In this document: one piece after another, positions 16,463-23,734 of the stretch
Layout of the letters: each line of letters begins with the position of its first letter
Numbering within the stretch: the first letter of the stretch is position 1
From: Gemmatimonadota bacterium
GTDB lineage: Bacteria; Gemmatimonadota; Gemmatimonadetes; Gemmatimonadales; GWC2-71-9
Length of the DNA stretch: 64,000 bases
Reading direction: 5' to 3'
Assembly: GCA_040388535.1 (NCBI GenBank)
Contig: JAZKBR010000002.1
Location: 252,630-316,629, forward strand
Notes under the pieces: model-generated
Told to the model about the DNA's origin: nothing
Seen by the model: the letters and a program-made list of their open reading frames with translations, nothing else
Database searches by the model: none
Program-made: the position numbers and the translations under genes

Positions 16463-17691
16463 CGGCGCGAGGAGATATGACACATTTGAACGGAATGTCG
16501 ACCCGGGCCGACCGGCGAGGCGTCACCCTGCTGCTTTCGCTCTACGCGCTGATCGTGCTTGGGGCGACGATCACCGCCGCCTTCATGGTGGTGCGCTTCG
16601 ACCGCTCGGCCTCTTCAAGCGCCACGGTGGCGGCCGATGCGCAGAACGCCGCCGAGGCGGGCCTTGCCGACGTTTACGCGACCTGGGACCCGACGGTGCA
16701 GGGCGCGCTGGCTGTCTGGACGCCAACCTCGCCGACGCTCTGGTCCGGGGGCACCCGGACGCTGCAGGCAAGCAAGCTCTACTACCTGCCCACGGTTAAG
16801 CGGATCAACACGCAACTCTTCATGGTTGAAGTTACCGGATGGCGCGGGACGAGCAGCAATCGGCTGGCCCAGCTCTCGCTGACCCAGTGGTTCCGCACCG
16901 TGAAGCCGACGATCGGCGTGAACGCCGCCGTCACCGTGAACGATCCGATCAAGTTCAACGGCAACGCTTTCGAGGTGAACGGCTTCAATTCACTGCCCCC
17001 CGAATGGGGCGCCGGTGAATGCGACGCACTCGACGCGGGGAACAGTGACGACGTCGTCGGCGTGCGCAGCGCCACCGGCACCGGCGTGAGCAACCAGGAC
17101 AACGACAACGTCTTCGGCTTTCCGGCGCGCGATGCCCCGAACGACCCGACCGTGACGTCGGCGACCTTCACCAACTTCGTCGACTACACCTTCACGACGC
17201 TGGGCTCCCAGCCCGGGGTGAAGATTCTGCCGAACACGACGCCGTACAACGGCGTCGGCCCGGTGCTCGATGCCGGTCTCGGGATTTGTGACCGCACGGT
17301 GCAGCTGAATTTCGGCGAACCGTGGCGGGCATCGGCGACCGTGCCGCAGTGCCAGGGGTATTTCCCGGTGGTCCACGGCACTGGTGCGCAGACCAAGTTC
17401 GCCGCCGGCAGCCGGGGCCAGGGAACGTTGCTCATCGACGGCGATCTCGAACTCGTCGGCGGCTTCGAATGGACCGGACTGATCATTGTCCGAAACCAGC
17501 TGAAGATTACCGGCAACGGGAACAAGATCTACGGGGCCATCCTGGCCGCCGGTGCCGACGTCGCCACGACGAACGGCTCAGTCGGCGGCAACGTGGACAT
17601 CCACTATTCGGCCTGCGCGATTACCAAGGCGGTCAACGGCGCATCGCTCGCGCGGCCGCTCACCCAGCACGGCTGGGCGCAGGCCTACTAG
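16459..17691 (+). CDS. PilX-like pilus assembly protein (cassette 2)
   Basis: A 410-aa protein with DRRGVTLLLSLYALIVLGA at the N-terminus. The GTG at 16459 overlaps the previous stop (GTGA); ATG codons at 16477 and 16495 are alternatives, both still upstream of the leader. The C-terminal region (LLIDGDLELVGG, GLIIVRNQLKITGNG, CAITKAV, ending GWAQAY) parallels the end of the 13457 gene. It closes the pilin block and is followed by a strong hairpin at 17719. The beta-repeat ending may be a surface-exposed adhesion or assembly domain; that is inference. Confidence 0.75.
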   Translation: MTARGDMTHLNGMSTRADRRGVTLLLSLYALIVLGATITAAFMVVRFDRSASSSATVAADAQNAAEAGLADVYATWDPTVQGALAVWTPTSPTLWSGGTRTLQASKLYYLPTVKRINTQLFMVEVTGWRGTSSNRLAQLSLTQWFRTVKPTIGVNAAVTVNDPIKFNGNAFEVNGFNSLPPEWGAGECDALDAGNSDDVVGVRSATGTGVSNQDNDNVFGFPARDAPNDPTVTSATFTNFVDYTFTTLGSQPGVKILPNTTPYNGVGPVLDAGLGICDRTVQLNFGEPWRASATVPQCQGYFPVVHGTGAQTKFAAGSRGQGTLLIDGDLELVGGFEWTGLIIVRNQLKITGNGNKIYGAILAAGADVATTNGSVGGNVDIHYSACAITKAVNGASLARPLTQHGWAQAY

Positions 17692-17718
17692 CACCGCAGC
17701 CCAGGGGTGCACAGAAGA

Positions 17719-17748
17719 GCGGCCGGCGGGGTCTTCCCCACCGGCCGC
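17719..17748 (+). terminator. Intrinsic terminator after pilin cassettes
   Basis: GCGGCCGG and GGGG pair with CCCC and CCGGCCGC around a TCTT loop, with a single C/A mismatch, followed by TTATCTTT. It starts 28 bases after the last pilin stop and ends 34 bases before the next start. Confidence 0.8.
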
Positions 17749-17781
17749 TTATCTTTGGGCGACCCCGACGGACAGGATCCC

Positions 17782-18288
17782 ATGCCCCGCCGTATTCTCT
17801 TCTTTGTCGCGCCGCTCTATGAGGACCTGGAGCTCTGGTATCCCAAGATCCGCCTCGAGGAGGAGGGATACGAGACGACTGTGGCTGGCATGGGCGAGCG
17901 AACCTACCAGGGGAAGCGCGGCTACCCGATCACCGCGGACACCTCGGTCGACAACATCCGCGCCGAAGAGTTCGATGCCCTGGTGATACCGGGCGGCTAC
18001 GCTCCCGACATCATGCGGCGAAGCGAACAATTGCTCACCATCACGCGGGCGATGCACGAGGCCGGCAAGCCGATCGCGTTCATCTGCCACGCCGGCTGGG
18101 TCCCGATCTCCGCCGGCATCGTCCGCGGTCGACGCGGCACGTCGGTTGGCGCCATCAAGGACGACCTGGTGAACGCCGGCATGCTCTGGGAAGACGCGCC
18201 GGTCGTGGTCGACGGCAACCTGATATCGTCGCGGACGCCGGCGGACCTCGTGCCGTTTACGAAGGCGATTATCGCGGCGTTGAAGTAG
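17782..18288 (+). CDS. DJ-1/PfpI family protein
   Basis: A 168-aa cytoplasmic protein of the class I glutamine-amidotransferase-like superfamily. ATG at 17782 gives MPRRILFFVAP directly at the first strand. The nucleophile elbow is FICHAGW (Cys in ICHAG), and YEDLELWYP supplies the expected early acidic residue. Family members act as protein/nucleotide deglycases, proteases or chaperones, and the exact role here is open. It stands alone between the pilin terminator and the repeat array that begins just after its stop. Confidence 0.88.
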   Translation: MPRRILFFVAPLYEDLELWYPKIRLEEEGYETTVAGMGERTYQGKRGYPITADTSVDNIRAEEFDALVIPGGYAPDIMRRSEQLLTITRAMHEAGKPIAFICHAGWVPISAGIVRGRRGTSVGAIKDDLVNAGMLWEDAPVVVDGNLISSRTPADLVPFTKAIIAALK

Positions 18289-18296
18289 AGACTAGC

Positions 18297-18331
18297 GAAG
18301 GGAGAAGGGAGAAGGGAGAAGGGAGAAGGGA
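18297..18331. repeat. Heptanucleotide array (GAAGGGA)5
   Basis: Five perfect 7-bp units begin nine bases after the DJ-1 gene stop. The linker before it contains AGAGACTAG, matching the unit used at 57631. No GGGCCGAC hairpin follows; instead a different inverted repeat lies at 18347-18395. Confidence 0.9.
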
Positions 18332-18346
18332 GAAGCAATTTGTCGC

Positions 18347-18395
18347 CCTGAGCGAAGCGAGGGGGTGGAGCTCAGGCTCCCTCGCTTCGCTCAGG
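18347..18395. repeat. REP-like inverted repeat
   Basis: Perfect 17-base arms CCTGAGCGAAGCGAGGG and CCCTCGCTTCGCTCAGG surround a 15-base centre that can itself fold (GGAGC/GCTCC). A single arm of nearly the same sequence recurs at 20045-20067, so this is a dispersed REP-type repeat. It abuts the first in-frame ATG of the next gene. Confidence 0.85.
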
Positions 18396-18425
18396 ATGAC
18401 ACTCACGATTCACCGGAACTCCTCT

Positions 18426-18743
18426 ATGCCACTCGCCGATGCTCAACAACGAGTAGACCGCTGGATCTCGCAATTCGAGGAAGGCTACTTCCACCCGCTG
18501 ACGAACATGGCGCGGCTAAGCGAGGAGGTTGGGGAACTCGCTCGCGAGGTCAATCATCGTTTCGGGCAGAAGACCAAGAAGCGCGATGAGGCGGAAGGGG
18601 AGATGGCGATGGAGATGGCTGACATCATCTTCGTGCTGATTTGCATGGCGAACCGGGAAGGGATCGATCTGAACGATGCATTCGACCGGATGATGGCGAA
18701 GGTCGAGCAACGCGACGTCAACCGCTGGACGAGGAAATCATGA
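18426..18743 (+). CDS. MazG-like nucleotide pyrophosphohydrolase
   Basis: A 105-aa all-helical protein. The acidic pattern SEEVGELAREV followed by EMAMEMADIIFVLICMANR matches the EExxE ... ExxD metal site of MazG/MazG-like NTP pyrophosphatases, which hydrolyse NTPs to NMP and pyrophosphate and clear aberrant nucleotides. ATG at 18426 was preferred; the in-frame ATG at 18396 lies at the very end of the REP repeat and has no good ribosome site, though it cannot be excluded. The stop overlaps the next start (ATGA), so the lipoprotein gene is coupled to it. Confidence 0.85.
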   Translation: MPLADAQQRVDRWISQFEEGYFHPLTNMARLSEEVGELAREVNHRFGQKTKKRDEAEGEMAMEMADIIFVLICMANREGIDLNDAFDRMMAKVEQRDVNRWTRKS

Positions 18744-20041
18744 AAGTGCGGGTCCTGCTCCTCCCGGTGTTCCTGCTGGTCAGCGCTGCATGCGCCCAGC
18801 TCGCGCCCAAGCTCAAGCCCGAGGAGCTGACCGCGCGAATGGAGCAGCTGGTGACTTCCGGCGATACCTCTGCACTCGCGAGTCTCGCCGCTCGACAGTG
18901 CCGCGGCGGCGACGCCAATGTTTCGCGGCAGTGCTACGAAGATTATTTCCTCGCGCTGGCGAAGGGGGAGCGGGTCCGGCTGGCACTGGGCGCGCTGGCG
19001 CGACTAGGCAAGGATGATCCCCAGGTCGAACGCGACGGCCACCAGTACACCCACGTGATCGGCATCCGGGCGTGGAAGCCCGGCGACGACGTCTCGGCGC
19101 GATTCCGCAGTTGCAACGGCCTGTTCCAGTCGGGGTGTTACCACGGCGTGATCCAGTCGTGGTTCACCCAGTCGGGCCCAATCGACTCGGCCCGCGCGAA
19201 CGAACTCTGCAACCTCATTGCGCCCGATCCGGCCGATCGCTGGCTCCGGTTCCAGTGTGTTCACGGCCTCGGCCACGGCTTCGAGATGGTGTGGAACTGG
19301 GATTTGCCGAAGGCGCTCACCGGCTGCGACTGGCTGGTCTCCTCGTGGGATCGCGAGTCGTGTTACGGCGGTGCCTTCATGGAGAATGCGGTTGCCGCAG
19401 CGACAGGCCCGCATCACACCTCGGCGCACGCGCTGCAAACCGCCGCCAAGGATGAAATGAAGGGAATGGAGGGGATGGACCACGAGCACACGCCAGACAC
19501 CAAGACCATCACCTTCAAGATGCTCGACTCGACCGATCTGCTTTACCCCTGCACGCTGGTCGAGGCGAAGTATCATCGCTCCTGTTACGAGCTGCAGGGG
19601 GGGATCATCCTCCGTCGCAGTGGACGCGACTGGACCGCGACGGCCGCGACGTGCGACCGGGCGCCTCCGCTGGTTCGTTCGGCGTGCTACCAGAGCATCG
19701 GCACCATGACGGCCGGAATGACGATCGGCGACGACAAGAAGGCCGCCGAGAGTTGCGCGCACGGCGACGTCGGGTACCAGCCGTTCTGCTTCTCGGGTGT
19801 GGTGAAGAACCGGATCGACGTCACGGCCAACCCGAAAGACGGGATCAACTTCTGCCGGGAGATTCCAGAGGGTGCCAACCGGACGCAATGCTATGTCGCC
19901 GTTGGGCAGCAGATTTCAGTCTTGCATTCGGTTGATCTGGATGGTCGTGCGAAGGCGTGCGCGCTCGCAGGAAAGGAAGGGGAAAGCGAATGCCGAGTCG
20001 GGGCCGCACTCGACAACACGGTGAAGCCCGCTACGCCCTGA
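18740..20041 (+). CDS. Cys-rich lipoprotein of unknown function
   Basis: A 433-aa exported lipoprotein: residues 1-18 are a signal peptide with lipobox Cys18 (LVSAAC). I do not recognise the family. The mature part has many cysteines in recurring contexts (SCNGLFQSGCYHGVIQ, FQCVHGLGHGF, SCYGGAFMEN, SCYELQGGI, SACYQSIGTM), each near Gly and aromatic residues, suggesting repeated disulfide-bonded units. A His/Met-rich loop (MEGMDHEH) lies about midway. It is translationally coupled to the MazG-like gene, an odd pairing of a cytoplasmic and a periplasmic protein. It ends before a bidirectional terminator shared with rsgA. Redox or metal roles are possible, but unproven. Confidence 0.7.
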   Translation: MKVRVLLLPVFLLVSAACAQLAPKLKPEELTARMEQLVTSGDTSALASLAARQCRGGDANVSRQCYEDYFLALAKGERVRLALGALARLGKDDPQVERDGHQYTHVIGIRAWKPGDDVSARFRSCNGLFQSGCYHGVIQSWFTQSGPIDSARANELCNLIAPDPADRWLRFQCVHGLGHGFEMVWNWDLPKALTGCDWLVSSWDRESCYGGAFMENAVAAATGPHHTSAHALQTAAKDEMKGMEGMDHEHTPDTKTITFKMLDSTDLLYPCTLVEAKYHRSCYELQGGIILRRSGRDWTATAATCDRAPPLVRSACYQSIGTMTAGMTIGDDKKAAESCAHGDVGYQPFCFSGVVKNRIDVTANPKDGINFCREIPEGANRTQCYVAVGQQISVLHSVDLDGRAKACALAGKEGESECRVGAALDNTVKPATP

Positions 20042-20044
20042 GAG

Positions 20045-20067
20045 ATCCCTCGCTGCGCTCGGGATGA
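20045..20067. repeat. Single arm of the REP-like repeat
   Basis: TCCCTCGCTGCGCTCGGGAT matches the right arm of the 18347-18395 repeat with two substitutions in about 23 bases. It lies just past the lipoprotein stop. Confidence 0.7.
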
Positions 20068-20088
20068 CCGCACCTCTGGTGCGGTCAT
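20064..20088. terminator. Bidirectional terminator between lipoprotein gene and rsgA
   Basis: ATGACCGCACC and GGTGCGGTCAT form a perfect 11-base stem with a TCT loop, flanked by near-complementary GGG and TCCC. It sits between convergent genes, 22 bases after one stop and overlapping the other. Confidence 0.7.
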
Positions 20089-20993
20089 TCCCAGTCTTCG
20101 GGAATCGCCTCGAGTTCGGCGCGGATCGCGAGATACGACGCGTAGCGTTCGGCCGGAACGCCGCCGGCATCGACGAGTGCGCGGACCGCGCACCCCGGCT
20201 CGGTGCGGTGAGTGCAATCGCCAAAGCGACAGTCGCCCAGTACTGCCAGGAATTCGGGGAGGCACTGATCGACCTGGTCGCGGTGCAGCGCCCAGATGCC
20301 GACCTCGCTGAATCCCGGGGTATCGACGACGAAACCGCCCTGCACCAGCGGGATCATCACTGCCGAAACGGTGGTGTGCGTGCCGCGACGCACCTTCTTC
20401 GAGATCTCTCCCACCCGCAGGCCCAGCCCCGGTTCGAGGGCGTTCAGCAGTGAAGACTTCCCCGCGCCGCTCGGCCCGGTGAGCACCGACACCTTGCCCA
20501 CCAGCGCCGCGCGCAGCAACTCCAGCCCTTCACCCGCTTTGGCTGTGGTCGCGATCACCGGATACCCCGCCAGCGCCAAGTGCTCGATAATGCCGGCGGG
20601 CGAACCGAGATCGATCTTGTTGACGATTACCGACGCGGGGAGATCGTTGGCTTCGGCGACCACGAGGAGACGATCGATAAGCTGCAGGATCGGATCGGGG
20701 TCGCGCGCGGCGGTGACCACGAGCACCTGGTCGACATTCGCCGCGACAGGCCGCGTCCCGCGGCCATCGGGCACGCGCCGTTCCATGATCGAGGTTCGCG
20801 GCTCGACGGCATCGATCGCCACGACATCGTCGCCGAGCGTCGCAGGATCGAGACGGACACGATCGCCTGCCACCGCGCGCTCCTCGGCACGCTTGGCCTT
20901 GCCGCGCAGGATGGCGACCCGTTCGATGCCGTCGACCAGCACGCGATAACTGCCACCCTCGCGTTCGAGTACGACTGCCACGACGTCGCTCAA
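20085..20993 (-). CDS. rsgA: Ribosome small-subunit-dependent GTPase A
   Basis: RsgA is a circularly permuted GTPase that helps the last steps of 30S maturation. The 302-aa protein has an N-terminal OB-like domain, then G motifs in permuted order: NKID (G4), GPSGAGKSS (G1), a TTVSA region (G2) and DTPG (G3). The C-terminal zinc knuckle CRFGDCTHRTEPGC carries the C-x4-C-x-H-x5-C ligands. Length and domains are normal. The start codon overlaps the stop of the preceding 105-aa gene, so it is third in a minus-strand operon with proline dehydrogenase. Confidence 0.96.
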   Translation of the reverse strand: MSDVVAVVLEREGGSYRVLVDGIERVAILRGKAKRAEERAVAGDRVRLDPATLGDDVVAIDAVEPRTSIMERRVPDGRGTRPVAANVDQVLVVTAARDPDPILQLIDRLLVVAEANDLPASVIVNKIDLGSPAGIIEHLALAGYPVIATTAKAGEGLELLRAALVGKVSVLTGPSGAGKSSLLNALEPGLGLRVGEISKKVRRGTHTTVSAVMIPLVQGGFVVDTPGFSEVGIWALHRDQVDQCLPEFLAVLGDCRFGDCTHRTEPGCAVRALVDAGGVPAERYASYLAIRAELEAIPEDWE

Positions 20994-21307
20994 AACTCCT
21001 CCGGCCGGCCGTGGGCGACCAGCTCGTCGAGCGCGGCCTTCACATCATAGAGTGAGAGTGCCCCGAGGCGTTCGCGCGCATCATCTGGTGTCTTGCCCCA
21101 GACCAGGAAGTCGGATTCGAGGTGTCCAACCGGTGCATCACCCGACGGTGTCCAGCGGACAAAGAGCAAGGCACCGCCGAAACGTCCACGCTCATCAGGT
21201 TCGTCCTCCACCAGCAGCGCCACCGAATACGGCTGGCCGTCGCTTCCGGAAAATGCGGCGGCGCGATCGTGGGCAGCCATGTAACCGCCCAGGGTGAACT
21301 CGCTCAC
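20990..21307 (-). CDS. Hypothetical protein, 105 aa, in prodh-rsgA operon
   Basis: The GTG at 21307 overlaps the proline dehydrogenase stop (GTGA), and the stop overlaps the rsgA start, so it is tightly coupled on both sides. I do not recognise the family. The protein begins MSEFTLGGYMAAHDRAAAF, has a central strand-rich part (YSVALLVEDEP, GGALLFVRWTP) and an acidic helical end. There is no signal or membrane segment. A longer in-frame reading upstream lies inside the dehydrogenase gene and is unlikely. Confidence 0.75.
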   Translation of the reverse strand: MSEFTLGGYMAAHDRAAAFSGSDGQPYSVALLVEDEPDERGRFGGALLFVRWTPSGDAPVGHLESDFLVWGKTPDDARERLGALSLYDVKAALDELVAHGRPEEF

Positions 21308-22236
21308 GAGCGGCGCATCGCTTCCTTGACGACGTTGCCGAAGATGAAGACGATGTTGGCGGGGCGTTCGGCGAGGCGACGCATCAGGTAGGGATACCAC
21401 TGGGTCCCGAACGGGATGTAGACCCGGATCCGGTAGCCTTCCTTGACGAGCGCCTCCTGCAGGTCGCGCCGGACGCCATACAGCATCTGGAACTCGAAGC
21501 GGTCGCGCGGGATGTTGTTGGCGGTGACGAACTGCTTGGCGTGCGCGATAATCGTTTCGTCGTGGGTCGCGATGCCGGGATAGTTGCCGCTGGTAAGCAA
21601 CGATTCCATCAGCCGGACGTAGTGCGCGTCGACATCCTTCTTGTCAGGATACGCCACATCCGCGGCCTCGAGATAGGCGCCCTTGCAGAGTCGGACGCGG
21701 GCGCCGAGCTGGATCAGGGAGGCGACGTCGTCGGTCGAGCGGCGGAGCGCGGCCTGGATCACGACGCCGGTATGCTTGCCGTAATCAGCAAAAAGCTTCT
21801 GCCCGAAGAAATCGAGGGTCCGCTGGGTGTAGGCGGAGCCCTCCATATCGAGCCGCACAAAGGCCGACGTTTGCTTCGCGACATCGAGCACGGCGCGCAC
21901 GTTCTGTTCGCAGAGCTGTTCGTCGATGTCGAGCCCCATCTGCGTGGGCTTCATCGAGGCATTGACCTCGAGCCCCGCCGCCTGCATCCGGCGCAGGATG
22001 GTGATGTACATATCCCGCGCCTGCCCGGCCTCGGCGGGGTTGTGCACGCTCTCGCCCAGCAGGTCGAGGGAGACGGTGATCCCCTTGGCCCGCAGCTCTT
22101 CGGCAGCCCGGACGGCCGTGTCGATCGTCTCGCCGGCGACAAATCGCGCTGCAAACTTGTTGGCCAGCCCGTTGCTGCGGACAAAGTTGAAGATCGACTG
22201 GCGCTGGGAGAGCCAGAGCAGTGTGGAACGCATCAT
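21304..22236 (-). CDS. Proline dehydrogenase (monofunctional)
   Basis: This 310-aa FAD enzyme oxidises proline to pyrroline-5-carboxylate and passes electrons to the quinone pool. It is a TIM barrel with characteristic segments: VSLDLLGESV, the LCKGAYLEAADVAYPDK loop, FEFQMLYGVR and the substrate-binding YPYLMRRLAERPAN, whose paired Arg residues bind the proline carboxylate. It lacks the P5C dehydrogenase domain of PutA, and no P5C dehydrogenase gene lies nearby. Two ATG codons stand in tandem at the start. It is divergent from a permease gene that could supply substrate, which is only suggestive. Confidence 0.94.
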   Translation of the reverse strand: MMRSTLLWLSQRQSIFNFVRSNGLANKFAARFVAGETIDTAVRAAEELRAKGITVSLDLLGESVHNPAEAGQARDMYITILRRMQAAGLEVNASMKPTQMGLDIDEQLCEQNVRAVLDVAKQTSAFVRLDMEGSAYTQRTLDFFGQKLFADYGKHTGVVIQAALRRSTDDVASLIQLGARVRLCKGAYLEAADVAYPDKKDVDAHYVRLMESLLTSGNYPGIATHDETIIAHAKQFVTANNIPRDRFEFQMLYGVRRDLQEALVKEGYRIRVYIPFGTQWYPYLMRRLAERPANIVFIFGNVVKEAMRRS

Positions 22237-22408
22237 CGGACGGCATCACCTGGGCCAGGGTTTGGAACGCACCGCCCAGCGGGCAGCGGAACGGCGGGAA
22301 TAGTAGCGCGGCGGGAGGCGGGGGGGAGGGGCCGCGCTTGCGCCCGGGAAACCGTATTGCGACACTCCGGGGCGGCACACTGCCCGCATCTCTCCCGGAG
22401 CACAGCTG

Positions 22409-23734
22409 ATGACCACACCGAAGGACGTCGGGTACGCCAGACAACTGGGACTCTTCTCGGCGACCATGATGGTCATCGGCGGGATCATCGGCTCGGGCAT
22501 CTTCCGGAATCCCGCCGAGGTGGCGCGGATCGTCCGGACTCCCGAGCTGGTCTATCTGGCGTGGGGGCTGGGGGCGGTGATCGCCCTGATTGGGGCATTC
22601 GTCTTTGCCGAACTGGGGCAGCGGCGGCCGCGGGCGGGCGGTGGCTATGCCTACCTGCGCGAGGCCTTCGGCCCACTCGCAGGATTCATGTATGCCTGGG
22701 CGCTCCTGCTGGTGATGGCGACCGGAGCGATCGCCGCCGTGGCGATGACCTTCGCCGGGTATGCCGCGACCCTGTTCGGGTGGCCGGAGTCGGCCCAGCA
22801 ACCGCTGGCCGCCGGGGCGATTGTCCTGTTGACAGTGATCAACGTCCGGGGTGTCCGCCCTGCTGCCTGGACCCAGAACCTCTTTACCATCCTGAAGCTC
22901 ACGGCCATCGCCGTGCTGGTGTTGGCCGCCCTGGCGGCCCCGCAGGGGATACAGGCCGCGATGGCGGCACCGACACTTCCCCAGACCGGGATCGTGCTCA
23001 CCCTCGGCGCGGCGCTGGTCCCGGTGCTCTTTGCCTTCGGTGGCTGGCAACAGACGAATTTCGTGGCCGAAGAGATGGTGGCCCCCGAGCGCGACCTGCC
23101 CCGGGCACTCGTGGTTGGGGTGCTGGTGGTGGTGGCGGCCTACCTGCTCGTGAACGTGGCGTATCTTCGCTCACTGGGCATCAGCGGCCTTGCCGCGAGC
23201 AGCGCCCCGGCAGCCGAGACGATGGGTGCCATTGCCGGCGAGGCGGGCCGGCGGTTGATCGCCGCCGGAATTGTTGCTTCGACCTTCGGCTTCCTGAATC
23301 TGGTCATCCTCGTCTCGCCGCGGGTCTATCAGGCGATGGCACGTGATGGACTCTTCTTCGCTTCATTTGCGAAGTTGCACCCGACCTGGCGCACGCCGGT
23401 CGCCGCGATCGCCTTGCAGGGTGCCTGGGCGATCGGGCTGCTCTTCTCGAAGCACTACGGCGAGCTGCTCGATTATGTCGTGTTCGGCGACTGGATCTTC
23501 TTCGGGCTCACGGCCGCTTCACTCTTCGTGCTGCGACGCCGTGACGGCGGCATCCCGGTGAAAGCGGCGACACCGCTGCACCCGGTGAGTACCCTGATCT
23601 TCATCGCTTCGGCGGTGTACGTTGTCGTCGGGTCGGTGACATCCAACCCGCAGAACGCCATCCGCGGCGCCGCGCTGCTGCTGCTCGGCGTGCCGGTCTT
23701 CCTTTTCTGGCGCCGACGCGCCGCGACGAGCTGA
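22409..23734 (+). CDS. APC-family amino-acid permease
   Basis: A 441-aa inner-membrane protein with about 12 hydrophobic helices. The first carries the APC signature (GGIIGSGIF), followed by an FVFAELGQ segment; such proteins cotransport or exchange amino acids. The stop is immediately followed by the tryptophanase start at 23735 with no gap, so tryptophan is a reasonable but unproven substrate. It is not of the TnaB/Mtr family that usually accompanies tryptophanase. I see no TnaC-like leader peptide in the 172-bp divergent region upstream. Confidence 0.88.
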   Translation: MTTPKDVGYARQLGLFSATMMVIGGIIGSGIFRNPAEVARIVRTPELVYLAWGLGAVIALIGAFVFAELGQRRPRAGGGYAYLREAFGPLAGFMYAWALLLVMATGAIAAVAMTFAGYAATLFGWPESAQQPLAAGAIVLLTVINVRGVRPAAWTQNLFTILKLTAIAVLVLAALAAPQGIQAAMAAPTLPQTGIVLTLGAALVPVLFAFGGWQQTNFVAEEMVAPERDLPRALVVGVLVVVAAYLLVNVAYLRSLGISGLAASSAPAAETMGAIAGEAGRRLIAAGIVASTFGFLNLVILVSPRVYQAMARDGLFFASFAKLHPTWRTPVAAIALQGAWAIGLLFSKHYGELLDYVVFGDWIFFGLTAASLFVLRRRDGGIPVKAATPLHPVSTLIFIASAVYVVVGSVTSNPQNAIRGAALLLLGVPVFLFWRRRAATS

